The notes under the pieces are model-generated. The model was not told where the DNA came from and did no database searches. It saw only the letters and a list, made by a program, of their open reading frames with translations. From Actinomycetota bacterium (lineage in GTDB: Bacteria; Actinomycetota; Acidimicrobiia; Acidimicrobiales; JAJPHD01): a stretch of 64,000 nucleotides of DNA. The stretch is from NCBI GenBank assembly GCA_021325455.1, contig JAJPHD010000009.1, forward strand, positions 1 through 64,000. Reading direction: 5' to 3'. Positions within the stretch are counted from its first letter, which is position 1. Each line of letters starts with the position of its first letter. This document shows, one piece after another, positions 1 to 8,289 of the stretch. The position numbers were made by a program, and so were the translations under genes.

Positions 1-458
1 CGACCGGGATGCTCCGCCCACCCCCACAGGGTGATGTCGTCGAGCAGGTTGCGAAGCGCGAGGACGCTCCCGTGCACGACGCTCAGCGACACCGCCTTGT
101 CCCGGGCCACGCCCCCCCGCCAGGTCCGCGAGCGTCGATGAGCCCCTCGACCGAGGAGCCACCGGCACCGTCCGTTCCCGTCCCCCCTTGCACACCCCGG
201 GCCTTCGGTCGATCCCCGGCTACGGCTCGGGGCCGGGACCGGGTTGTCCTCCCGGACGCCCGACAACACCAGGTGCTCGAAGAATGCCCGGACCGCCGCC
301 GCCCGACGATTGACCGACGACGGCGCCGATCCCCGTCCGGCGCTGATCGCCACCACCTTCTCCGATCCGGGGCGACCCACGCTCTGCCCTGGCCGCCACT
401 CGGCACCGTCCTCCAAGAGGGCCTGGCGGCCGGCCTTCCACCGCCGGCACCTTCGGCT
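1..458 (-). pseudogene. Tyrosine recombinase/integrase remnant, runs off the left edge
   Basis: On the minus strand one reading frame is open from the TGA at 459-461 to the window edge. Near 325-235 it encodes APSSVNRRAAAVRAFFEHL followed by LVLSG and EDNPVPAP, which matches the SAM-like core-binding domain of phage-type integrases. Near 80-1 it encodes ALRNLLDDITLWGWAEHP, a second segment typical of actinobacterial site-specific recombinases. The stretch between them is low in similarity to either, and there is no plausible start with a ribosome-binding site. I read it as a mosaic of two broken recombinase pieces rather than a working gene, but the catalytic part would lie outside the window, so an intact gene cannot be excluded. 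Confidence 0.5.
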
Positions 459-564
459 TCATCGGCCAGCTGCAAGGCGGAAGCCGACGCCGTCCGGTCG
501 CCCCTGCCGACGTTGGCTCCGGGGACAGGCATCTACGCCAGACACGGGCCCAGCCCCGGACGCG

Positions 565-592
565 CACCAGCCGGCCCGAAGGCCGGCTGGTG
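565..592 (-). terminator. 12-bp perfect hairpin downstream of the pilin gene
   Basis: The arms 565-576 and 581-592 are perfect complements separated by the 4-base loop CGAA. The hairpin begins 40 bases after the pilin stop codon on the minus strand. There is no T-run after it, so it is a GC-rich hairpin terminator of the kind common in actinomycetes, or an mRNA 3'-end stabiliser, rather than a textbook intrinsic terminator. Confidence 0.55.
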
Positions 593-631
593 GATCGGTA
601 CAGGATCAGGCCCAGAGGCCTGCGCAGATGC

Positions 632-1210
632 TCAGTACTGCCAGCCCTGGGTGGAGTTGGTGAAGGTCAACCCGCTGGAGGGCACGCTGCAGCTCGTCTG
701 GTTGCCACCGGAGACGGCGTAGTACGTACCGGGCGCTGTCTGCCCTTCCTCTGCGGAAGCCAGAGTCTGCTTGATGGTGAGGATGTAGAAGCAGTGGCCG
801 CTCTTGGAGAAGGCCGTTGCCTCCCACCACTGGTTGCCCGTCGTGGCACCAGCGGAGCTCGGCCCACCCCCGTTCACCTGAACGGCGTTGGGGTCAGTGG
901 AAGCAGCCCCCCCGCTGTCGGTGAAGGTGATGTTGGGCTCTGACTTGCTCAGGCCTGCAGCGTTGGCCTGCAGATAGTCGTCGGTGTTGGCATAGGCTGC
1001 CTCGGCCGTGGTCAGGGCGTTGCGCAGGGTGGACTGAGCGGCCCGGTCATTCGCCCGGTTCCGCACACCCAGGTAGGTGGGGATGGCGATCGCCACCAGG
1101 ATGGCGATGATCAGCAGCACCACCATGAGCTCGATCAGGGTGAAGCCCTTCTCGTCCCCCTCGCGCTCGGCCCTCTTCTCAATGAGGAACTTCCTCAGGT
1201 TGGACAGCAT
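632..1210 (-). CDS. Type IV pilin-like major pilin (prepilin)
   Basis: 192 residues. A 22-residue charged leader ends in Gly, followed by FTLIELMVV and a hydrophobic helix to about residue 42. This is the class III signal peptide cut by prepilin peptidase, with the conserved Glu at mature position 5. The rest is a globular domain rich in Ala, Thr, Gly and Ser with two C-terminal cysteines (GHCFYI and QTSCSV) that could form the pilin D-region disulfide. I chose ATG 1210 because AGGAGG sits 5 bases upstream; the in-frame GTG at 1216 overlaps that motif. No assembly ATPase, platform protein or peptidase is in the window, so the machinery must be elsewhere. Family call is secure; the role (adhesion, twitching or DNA uptake) is not. 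Confidence 0.88.
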   Translation of the reverse strand: MLSNLRKFLIEKRAEREGDEKGFTLIELMVVLLIIAILVAIAIPTYLGVRNRANDRAAQSTLRNALTTAEAAYANTDDYLQANAAGLSKSEPNITFTDSGGAASTDPNAVQVNGGGPSSAGATTGNQWWEATAFSKSGHCFYILTIKQTLASAEEGQTAPGTYYAVSGGNQTSCSVPSSGLTFTNSTQGWQY

Positions 1211-1335
1211 CCGCACCTCCTAGGTCTCGATCCTTGCTGCCAACCACTGCGTCGGCAGGAAGCGGAATGAACCTGAGAGGTTTTCGCAAGGGGGATGGAC
1301 CAGCCATCCCCGGCAGATGCGGCCCCGAGAGCAGG

Positions 1336-2250
1336 TCAGCGCCGGGCGGCGTCCCGCAGCTCGCCGGCCCAGCGCCCCGCCGCGGTGAGCGGCACCTCGA
1401 GGGCCGTGGGGTCTACGGCGGCAGCCAGCATGGCCGCCGGGCCCTGCAGGGCTATGCGGACCGCCTGGGCGACCCTGAGGATCCCCATCCCCCTCCCCAC
1501 GCCGGCCCGCAGCACCTCAGCCGCGCAGTGGCGGAGCATGGCCTCATATTGGTGACCCTCCCCCACCTCTCCCAGCAGCAGGCTCCCCTCGGCCATGAAG
1601 AACCCGTGGGTGCCGATCTCCTCCACCTTGTCCCAGAACCCCTGGTCGGCTGCGACGCTCGGACCGCCCGTCAGCCACACGTCGCAAAGGGCATCGAGCA
1701 GGTCGATGAGCTCCCGGCGCAGCCGCTCGTCCTGACGAGCAGGGGCAGGCAGCTGATCGCTGGCCAGCGCCGGCAGGACCCAGCCCCTCCAGGTGGCAGT
1801 GGGATCCTCCCTCCAGGGATAGGGCTCGCCCACGTGGACCATGTGGCCCCGCTGGGCGGCCCTGCCGGCCAGAACTTCGGCCACGTCGCACACCATGTCC
1901 GGCGTCTCGCTGGGCTGGGGAGGAGGAGGCCACTCCCGGGTCTCCTGCCACCACTCGACGCCTCGCAGCACTATGAGGACCCGGGCTGCGGCCTCCGCCC
2001 ACAATCCGAGCCTTCCCCACCTCTCCACCCCGGTGACGGCCTCCGCCAGGGCCGAGAACTCGCGCCGGAAGCGGGCCGTCCTGAGGGGCCCCCCGACCTC
2101 GGGGAAGACTTCGCCCGCGGCCCTGCTGCCCGCCCTGGCGGCGGCCAGCGCATCCCAGACATAGAAGCGCTGGCCCCTCCCGGGGGACAACCTCACCTTC
2201 CGATCCTGAGGTGGGCTGCCCGCCACCCTGGCCGTGCCATCAGCCACCAT
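1336..2250 (-). CDS. Hypothetical protein, 304 aa, Trp-rich soluble protein
   Basis: I do not recognise this family. The protein is soluble-looking, with no signal peptide or membrane segment, and has many Trp and acidic residues (RFYVWDAL near 28, VEWWQE near 98, GTHGFFMAEGS near 212). The C-terminal half is helical and Ala-rich. Third codon positions are strongly G/C as in the neighbouring genes, which supports coding. The ATG at 2250 has no clear Shine-Dalgarno sequence. It follows the pilin gene on the same strand in map order but lies upstream of it in transcription, 126 bases from the pilin start, so the two could be co-transcribed. Confidence 0.7.
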   Translation of the reverse strand: MVADGTARVAGSPPQDRKVRLSPGRGQRFYVWDALAAARAGSRAAGEVFPEVGGPLRTARFRREFSALAEAVTGVERWGRLGLWAEAAARVLIVLRGVEWWQETREWPPPPQPSETPDMVCDVAEVLAGRAAQRGHMVHVGEPYPWREDPTATWRGWVLPALASDQLPAPARQDERLRRELIDLLDALCDVWLTGGPSVAADQGFWDKVEEIGTHGFFMAEGSLLLGEVGEGHQYEAMLRHCAAEVLRAGVGRGMGILRVAQAVRIALQGPAAMLAAAVDPTALEVPLTAAGRWAGELRDAARR

Positions 2251-2468
2251 GCCAGGAGGGTAGGGCTCGGCGGTTCTCCATGAGTCCTTTCTCGTCAGGT
2301 TCGACGAGCGCCAATACCTCGGCGCCTGCCCGAAGCGACTGTTGGGGGGAGTCTACGAGTCTCCGTCCCTCCTCCCGGGGAAGGAGATCAAATCAAAACA
2401 AGAACCCCTTTCCTCCGTACACCCCGGCGCCGATACCCCCACCCAGGAGCAACAGGAGGTTAGTGACG

Positions 2469-3131
2469 GTGCTCGAGCAAGAGGCCCCCACCGAGGGGAT
2501 GGCGGCAGACGGGGTGGTCCAGGCCTTCCGCGCCCTGGCCGGACCCGAGCAGGTCAGGGTGGTTGCCAGCCTGCTGGGCGTGCCCTGGGAGGAGATGGCG
2601 CTGACGACTGAGCAGGATGAGGGAATGAGTGAGGTCCTGGAGGAGGACTACGAGACCGAGGACGACGAGGCCCTCCTTGCTGCCGAGTTCGGCATACTGC
2701 CTCTCGCCACCATCGACCTCCCCGATCCGCTGGCCCCCCCCACTCCCCCCCGGGAGATCGCGGCGCCCGTGGACCCTCAGCTGCTCCAGCCTCCCGATGA
2801 CCTGCTGGCTGAGCTGTTCTCTGACAAGAGTGGTGACCCCATCCCTGATGCCGGTGCCGGTCACGACTCCTCGGGGGGCGGCTGGCCGGGCGAGCCCCAG
2901 AGCCAGGGCAACCTCGTCGATGACCTCTTCGGGAGCGGAGACACAGCCGGTTGGGCCGGAGCCGCCGGTCCCGAGCAGTCGGGTCTCGCCGACCAGCCCA
3001 CCGCGGAGCTGCCCCAACTGGCCCCCGAGGCCAATCCGGTCCACCGGGCCGAGCTCGGGCTGCCCATGGAGGCGGCACCCGATCCCTGGGACGAGGACGA
3101 GTTCTTCTCCCGGGGTCGCCGCTTCCGCTGA
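2469..3131 (+). CDS. Hypothetical acidic, Pro-rich protein
   Basis: About 220 residues, very acidic, with clusters such as LEEDYETEDDEAL and DPWDEDEFFSRG near the end. The middle is Pro/Gly/Ala-rich and probably disordered. The N-terminal 50 residues (VVQAFRALAGPEQVRVVASLLG) look like a short helical domain. No known family, signal peptide or membrane segment is visible. The start is set by AGGAGG at 2454-2459: GTG 2469 is 9 bases away, while GTG 2463 is only 3 bases away. Reading further upstream in the same frame gives sequence without coding character. Divergent from the gene at 1336-2250. Confidence 0.6.
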   Translation: MLEQEAPTEGMAADGVVQAFRALAGPEQVRVVASLLGVPWEEMALTTEQDEGMSEVLEEDYETEDDEALLAAEFGILPLATIDLPDPLAPPTPPREIAAPVDPQLLQPPDDLLAELFSDKSGDPIPDAGAGHDSSGGGWPGEPQSQGNLVDDLFGSGDTAGWAGAAGPEQSGLADQPTAELPQLAPEANPVHRAELGLPMEAAPDPWDEDEFFSRGRRFR

Positions 3132-3493
3132 GGGCCGACCCCATCCTCCTCGACGGGAGGCCCTCCCCCGCCGGCGGTGGGGCCGTGCCGGCACCAGGGA
3201 CCTCGATCATGGTGACTGCCGGACACCGGGAGGCAAGAACCCAAGCGGAGGGCGACCCACACCTGCGCCGACGTGAAGCGGCGGCGCTGGCCGGGGGGGT
3301 CAGGAAGCCAGCACCGCCGCCGGGGCCACCCTGGGAAGCAGCCCCCAGCCCAGAGGGACGACAAAGAGTCTTCCCTAAGTGACTATGCGTGCCAGAGTAG
3401 AGCACACCGACTCCCCGGGCAAGCGCGCCCCAGGCCGGGCCCCCGGGGCGGGACGGCTGGCCGCCCTCACAGGACCGGACTACAAGAGAGCCA
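3132..3493 (+). other. Intergenic stretch without a recognisable gene
   Basis: About 360 bases between two plus-strand genes. Open frames exist on both strands, but none has a ribosome-binding site, protein-like composition or recognisable motif. I see no clear promoter, terminator or repeat. Confidence 0.4.
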
Positions 3494-4396
3494 GTGCCCC
3501 TGGCCCTCCCCACCACCCACGACACCGCCTCCCTCCTCGCCTTCCTGAGGCCCCGGGCCATCCCGGGCGTGGAGGAGGTGACGGCCGCCACCTACCGCCG
3601 CACGGCAGGCGGTGACGGGGGTCCCCTGGTCGTGGAGGTGTCGCTGCGAAGCTGCGGACCTGGGGTCGATGCGGCCGTTCGCACCCCCGGCCGCCCCCAG
3701 GGACCTGGTCCCGCCCCCTCCTGGGCGATCAGGCGGCTCCGTCATCTCCTGGACGCCGATGGCGACCCGGTGGTGGTGGATGCCGCCCTTTCATCCGACC
3801 CGGTCCTCGCCCCCCTGGTGGCAGCCCGACCGGGGCTGCGCCGCCCCGGGGCCTGGGACGGCTTCGAGGTGGCTGTCCGGGTGGTCGTGGGCCAGCAGGT
3901 GAGCGTGGCCGGCGCCTCGACCCTCATGGGACGCCTGGTGGCCCGCCTGGGCCGCCCGCTCCCCAGGCCGGAGGGCCGTCTCACCCACCTCTTCCCCACC
4001 CCGGCGGCGGTGGCGGAAGCAGACCTCACCACCGTCGGCCTCACCCGCCAGCGAGCCCGGGCCCTGAAGGCCTTGGCGGGGGTAGTGGCCTCTGGCGATC
4101 TGATCCTGGACCCGTCCTCCCCTCCAGCCGAGGTGCGGGCCCGCCTCCTCGCCCTGCCGGGCGTCGGTCGCTGGAGCGCCACCATGATCGCCATGCGGGC
4201 CCTCGGCGACCCCGACGCCTTCCCCGAGACCGACCTCGGGGTCCGGCGGGGCGCCCAGTCCCTCGGCCTGCCCAACGGCCACCAGCTCCGCCGGCGGGCT
4301 GAGTGCTGGCGTCCGTGGCGGGCGTACGCCACCCTGCACCTGTGGGCGGCGGCCGGCGCCGCCCACCGGGCTGCCCCGGCCCGAGCCAAGCCGTGA
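3494..4396 (+). CDS. alkA: DNA-3-methyladenine glycosylase II (AlkA)
   Basis: Removes alkylated bases such as 3-methyladenine from DNA, the first step of base excision repair. 300 residues: an AlkA N-terminal domain (about 1-110, with LLAFLRPRAIPGVEEV), then the helix-hairpin-helix glycosylase fold. GAWDGFEVAVRVVVGQQVS is the usual entry to that fold. The hairpin is LPGVGRWSA (about 219-227) and the catalytic Asp lies in FPETDLG (about 247). The start is GTG 3494 with only a weak AAGAGAG upstream; it gives a full-length N-domain. The gene stands alone, without the Ada regulator domain often fused to it, and is followed 23 bases later by a hydrolase gene. Confidence 0.88.
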   Translation: MPLALPTTHDTASLLAFLRPRAIPGVEEVTAATYRRTAGGDGGPLVVEVSLRSCGPGVDAAVRTPGRPQGPGPAPSWAIRRLRHLLDADGDPVVVDAALSSDPVLAPLVAARPGLRRPGAWDGFEVAVRVVVGQQVSVAGASTLMGRLVARLGRPLPRPEGRLTHLFPTPAAVAEADLTTVGLTRQRARALKALAGVVASGDLILDPSSPPAEVRARLLALPGVGRWSATMIAMRALGDPDAFPETDLGVRRGAQSLGLPNGHQLRRRAECWRPWRAYATLHLWAAAGAAHRAAPARAKP

Positions 4397-4419
4397 CGCC
4401 GGGATAGGCTCACGACCCG

Positions 4420-5328
4420 ATGGCAACGCTGAGGCAGGCCGGCACGGAAGGCTATGCCGCCTTCGAGGAGCACCAGACCTGGTACCGGGTAGACGGGGAC
4501 CTGGAGGCTGGCGGCCCCGCCCCCCTCGTGGTGCTGCACGGCGGCCCCGGAGCGGTGCACGACTACCTGCTCCCCCTCACTGGCCTGGCCGAGAGGGGCC
4601 GGCCCGTGGTGCTCTACGACCAGCTGGGCAACGGGAACTCCACCCACCTGCCCGACCGAGGAGCCGACTTCTGGACGGTGGAGCTGTTTGTGGCCGAGCT
4701 GGACAACCTCCTCCGCCACCTGGGCATCGGGCAGCGCTACCACCTGCTCGGCCAGTCCTGGGGTGGGTTCCTGGCCCAGGAGCACGCCATCCGCCAACCC
4801 GCCGGCCTTCGCTCCCTGGTCCTCTCCAACACGGCTGCCTCCTTCCCGGCCTTCGTCGCCGAGGCCAACCGCCTCCGGGCTGGCCTGCCTCCCGATGTGG
4901 AGGCCACGCTCCGCCGCCACGAGGCGGCGGGGACGACCGATGACCCCGAGTACGGCGCCGCCTGCGAGGTCTTCTACCGTCGGCACGTCTGCCGCTGCGA
5001 TCCCTGGCCCGAGGAGGTGACCCGGACCTTCGCCGCCATCGAGGCAGACCCCACCGTGTACCACACCATGAACGGCCCATCGGAGTTCCACGTGATCGGC
5101 TCCATCAAGGACTGGAGCTCGCAGGGTCGCCTGGGCCGAATCACCGTCCCGACCCTGGTGGTATCGGGTCGCCATGACGAGGCCACCCCCGTGCTGCAGG
5201 AGGCCCTGGTGAAGGGCATAGCCGGCGCTGAGCAGGAGATCCTGGAGGAATCGTCCCACATGCCCTTCTGGGAGGAGCCCCAGCGCTACCTCGACGCAGT
5301 GGAGCGGTTCCTGGCCCGCCACGACTGA
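4420..5328 (+). CDS. Proline iminopeptidase-family alpha/beta hydrolase
   Basis: 302 residues with the features of the prolyl aminopeptidase (tricorn-interacting factor F1-like) branch. These are the oxyanion motif HGGPG (about 40-44), the nucleophile elbow GQSWGG (Ser about 112), the acid in SGRHDEA and the base in SSHMPFWEEP. No signal peptide, so cytosolic. The enzyme would release N-terminal proline or other residues from short peptides. ATG 4420 begins 23 bases after alkA on the same strand. A peptide-binding lipoprotein and an M20 peptidase lie 1-5 kb further on, which fits a peptide-use neighbourhood, but the LysR gene between runs the other way. Exact substrate cannot be told from sequence. 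Confidence 0.85.
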   Translation: MATLRQAGTEGYAAFEEHQTWYRVDGDLEAGGPAPLVVLHGGPGAVHDYLLPLTGLAERGRPVVLYDQLGNGNSTHLPDRGADFWTVELFVAELDNLLRHLGIGQRYHLLGQSWGGFLAQEHAIRQPAGLRSLVLSNTAASFPAFVAEANRLRAGLPPDVEATLRRHEAAGTTDDPEYGAACEVFYRRHVCRCDPWPEEVTRTFAAIEADPTVYHTMNGPSEFHVIGSIKDWSSQGRLGRITVPTLVVSGRHDEATPVLQEALVKGIAGAEQEILEESSHMPFWEEPQRYLDAVERFLARHD

Positions 5329-5412
5329 CTGAGCGCCAAGCGCCCAGGACGCGCCGAACGGGAGCCCCTGGGCCGGGGCAGCAGGCGACGGGCGGATCAG
5401 CCCCCCGGGCGG

Positions 5413-6306
5413 TTAGCGGGCACAGGCCCCGAGGAAGCACTCCAGCATGGGGTCGAGGAGGGGGTTGGTGTCGAGGGACCGGTGCAGGGCCACGACGTGG
5501 CGCCGGGGCGGGGACCCTGCCAGGCGCAAGGCCCGGACACCGGGCCCCTCCCCCAGCCCGAGGGCGGGCACCATGGCGACCCCTAGGCCGCTCCGCACCA
5601 GGCCCCAGACCACGGCGTAGTCGTTGCTGCGGAAGGCGATGCGCGGGCTGAACCCCTCTGCCGCGCACAACCTCACCAGGCACTGGGCCCCCGGGCCGTC
5701 CTCGTCGCTGGATATCCAGGTGTCCGACCTGAGCTCGCCCACGCTCACCGCCTTCCCGTGGCGGTGCGACCGGCGTTCCGGGACCAGGACGAAGAGGTCC
5801 TCGTCCATGAGCGCCACCGCCCCCAGGCTGTCGGGCCAGGCGGTCGGCACCAGGTCGTAGTGGTAGACGATGGCCAGGTCCAGGTTGCCGCCCACGAGGG
5901 AGGGGACGAGCTGGTCGGGCTCTCCCTCCTCCAGGTACACGTCCACCCCCGGGCGCTCGGCCACGAAGCTGGCCAGAGCTTCGGGGACGATCCGCGACCC
6001 CGCCGTGGGGAAGGCGCCCACCCGAATGGCCCCTCGCTGGCCGGCGGCCAGTGCCTGGATCTCGCGCTCTACCCGCTCCAGCTCGGTGAGCAAGCGGTCC
6101 ACCGATCCCGCCAGCGCCCGGGCGGCAGGAGTGGGACGGACGCTGCGGGGGTGACGCTCGAACAGGGCCAGGCCGAGGACGCGCTCCAGGCTGGTCATCT
6201 GCTGGGATACGGCCGACGGGGTGTACCCGAGGTGGGCAGCCGCCTCGGCAAAGGATCCCGTGGCCAGGACCTCCCGCAGCGAGCGCAGCGCCACCGGGTT
6301 GAGCAT
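5413..6306 (-). CDS. LysR-family transcriptional regulator
   Basis: 297 residues. The N-terminal winged helix-turn-helix is classic (LREVLATGSFAEAAAHLGYT, then SAVSQQMTSLERVLG), followed by the two-lobed co-inducer domain. ATG 6306 is preferred over the in-frame TTG 6312. The gene is divergent from the peptide-binding lipoprotein at 6414, with a 107-base shared region carrying dyads, the classic LysR layout. The likely role is control of that lipoprotein and M20 peptidase operon in response to a small molecule; this is inferred from position only. Confidence 0.9.
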   Translation of the reverse strand: MLNPVALRSLREVLATGSFAEAAAHLGYTPSAVSQQMTSLERVLGLALFERHPRSVRPTPAARALAGSVDRLLTELERVEREIQALAAGQRGAIRVGAFPTAGSRIVPEALASFVAERPGVDVYLEEGEPDQLVPSLVGGNLDLAIVYHYDLVPTAWPDSLGAVALMDEDLFVLVPERRSHRHGKAVSVGELRSDTWISSDEDGPGAQCLVRLCAAEGFSPRIAFRSNDYAVVWGLVRSGLGVAMVPALGLGEGPGVRALRLAGSPPRRHVVALHRSLDTNPLLDPMLECFLGACAR

Positions 6307-6314
6307 CAGCAAAT

Positions 6315-6358
6315 CTTAGTCTAAGCACCACTAGATAGTGGTCTAGGCGATATTGACA
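6315..6358 (+). promoter_or_regulatory. LysR-type operator dyads and candidate -35 of the peptide-binding operon
   Basis: Two dyads lie between the divergent genes: CTTAG-T-CTAAG (6315-6325) and ACCACT-AGAT-AGTGGT (6327-6342), followed by a consensus TTGACA at 6353-6358. No clear -10 hexamer is visible at 16-18 bases from it. The region is locally AT-rich compared with its surroundings. LysR proteins bind such dyads; binding here is inferred. Confidence 0.55.
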
Positions 6359-6413
6359 TGGTCAGGCCGGGGGTCAAAGCTCTGCACGCCACCAACAACC
6401 AGGAGGTACCGCC

Positions 6414-8285
6414 ATGGGGCAGTCCTCGGGGGGTAGAAAACTGACCACGCCCAGGATGGTCGTCCTGGCCGGCGCCTTGGCCCTGGTGCTGGCCGCGTGC
6501 GGATCGACCACCAGCTCCAAGTCGGCCGCCAAGTCCACCTCGGCCTCGTCGCCGACCAGCTCGGCCCCGTCGAGTAGCGCTGTCCAGGGGGGCACGGCCA
6601 CCCTGGCCGAGGGGGCGCAGGGCACGCCCAACTACATCTTTCCCCTCGACCCCGCCGCCGACCTGACCGTGGCCAACATCGGCTACTTCCAGGGCCTCAT
6701 ATACCGCCCTCTCTACTTCTACGGGGGGGATGGGTACGGGGTGGGGCTCAACCCCAAGAAGAGCCTGGCCTACCCGCCCGTCTACACGGACGGCGGCAAG
6801 ACCGTCATAGTGAAGCTGAAGCACTACCAGTGGTCCGACGGCAAGCCGGTCACCAGCCGGGACGTCACGTTCTTCATGAACCTTCTGGTGGCCAACAAGG
6901 CTCAGTACGGCAACTACGTGAAGGGGAAGTTCCCCGACAACGTGACGAGCTACCAGGCCAAGGGGCCCTACGAGGTCGTCTTCCACCTCAACCGGGCCTA
7001 CAACCAGGCCTGGTTCACGGGGGACGAGCTTTCCAACATCACCCCGCTCCCCCAGCATGCCTGGGACAAGACCTCGGCCACCGGCAAGGTCGGTAACTAC
7101 GACACCACCACCAAGGGGGCCAAGGCCGTCTACAACTTCCTGGCCGGCCAGGCCAAGGACACCTCCACCTACAACACGAACCCCCTGTGGAAGGTGGTGG
7201 ACGGCCCTTGGAAGATGACCCATTTTGACAACACCGGTCACCTCACCTTCGTGCCCAACCCCCGCTACTCGGGGCCCGACAAGCCCCACCTGTCCAAGTT
7301 CGAGGAGCTGCCCTTCACCTCGGACTCGGCCCAGTTCGACACCCTCCTCACCGGTAACCAGCTGAGCGTCGGGTACCTACCGGCCCAGGACCTGGGTCGC
7401 CAGAGCCTGGCCTCGAGGGCGGGCTACCACCCTCTCCGCTGGGCCCAGTGGCAGATCAACTACATCGACATCAACTTCAACAACCCCCAGGTGGGGCCCA
7501 TCTTCCACCAGCTCTACATCCGCCAGGCGCTCCAGCACCTGATGGACCAGACCGGCGACGTGAAGACCATCCTGGACGGCAAGGGCGGCTACCCCGACTA
7601 CGGCCCCATACCCCCCAAGCCCGCCAACCCCTATCTGAGCAAGGTCCAGGAGTCGAACCCCTACCCGTTCAGCATCAGCGCGGCCAGGAAGCTGCTCCAG
7701 ACCCACGGGTGGAAGATCCCCGCCTCGGGGCCGGCCACGTGCACGCGTCCCGGCGCCGGCGCTGGCCACTGCGGGGCGGGCATCAAGGCCGGCCAGCAGC
7801 TCAAGTTCAACCTCCTCTACCTGAGCGGCAGCTCCTACATGCAGCGGGAGATGGAGGTGTACAAGAGCGACGCCGGCCAGGCCGGCATCGTCCTCAGCCT
7901 GTCGTCGGCCCCGTTCAACACCGTGGTCAGCGAGACCCTCCCCTGCACGCCCTCGCAGGCCCAGTGCAAATGGCAGATGGGGAACTGGGGGGCCGGATTC
8001 GCCTGGTCCTACCCCCCCGTGCCCACCGGTGAGCTGCTGTTCCAGACGGGGGCCCCCGACGGGAACAGCTACTCGAGCCCTACGGCCGACCGTTTGATCA
8101 ACGACACCATCCACTCCAACTCCTCGGCCGTCATGAAGAGCTACGACGCCTACCTGAGCCGGAACCTGCCCGTCATCTGGCAGATGTGCACCTACACCAT
8201 CAGCGAGGTGAGCAACAAGCTCCACGGGGTCAGCTTCAACCCGGTGGGCCCCATCACCCCTGAGGACTGGTACCTCACCAAGTAG
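6414..8285 (+). CDS. ABC transporter substrate-binding lipoprotein, family 5 (peptide/opine type)
   Basis: 623 residues. The signal peptide ends in the lipobox LAAC (Cys 29), so it is lipid-anchored outside the membrane. A Ser/Thr/Lys-rich linker follows, then an SBP_bac_5 domain: the N-terminal lobe has YRPLYFYGGDGYG and DVTFFMNLL, and the hallmark region INYIDINFNNPQVGPIF comes before RQALQHLMDQ. AGGAGG at 6401-6406 is 7 bases before ATG 6414. The next gene, an M20 peptidase, begins 4 bases after its stop. No permease or ATPase genes follow, so the rest of the transporter must be encoded elsewhere. Ligand unknown. Confidence 0.9.
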   Translation: MGQSSGGRKLTTPRMVVLAGALALVLAACGSTTSSKSAAKSTSASSPTSSAPSSSAVQGGTATLAEGAQGTPNYIFPLDPAADLTVANIGYFQGLIYRPLYFYGGDGYGVGLNPKKSLAYPPVYTDGGKTVIVKLKHYQWSDGKPVTSRDVTFFMNLLVANKAQYGNYVKGKFPDNVTSYQAKGPYEVVFHLNRAYNQAWFTGDELSNITPLPQHAWDKTSATGKVGNYDTTTKGAKAVYNFLAGQAKDTSTYNTNPLWKVVDGPWKMTHFDNTGHLTFVPNPRYSGPDKPHLSKFEELPFTSDSAQFDTLLTGNQLSVGYLPAQDLGRQSLASRAGYHPLRWAQWQINYIDINFNNPQVGPIFHQLYIRQALQHLMDQTGDVKTILDGKGGYPDYGPIPPKPANPYLSKVQESNPYPFSISAARKLLQTHGWKIPASGPATCTRPGAGAGHCGAGIKAGQQLKFNLLYLSGSSYMQREMEVYKSDAGQAGIVLSLSSAPFNTVVSETLPCTPSQAQCKWQMGNWGAGFAWSYPPVPTGELLFQTGAPDGNSYSSPTADRLINDTIHSNSSAVMKSYDAYLSRNLPVIWQMCTYTISEVSNKLHGVSFNPVGPITPEDWYLTK

Positions 8286-8289
8286 CGCC

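Noticed and set aside
3742-5322. Open frame of 526 codons antisense to alkA and the iminopeptidase gene
   Set aside because: Same GC-bias effect; no motif, no ribosome-binding site, and both genes on the other strand are certain.
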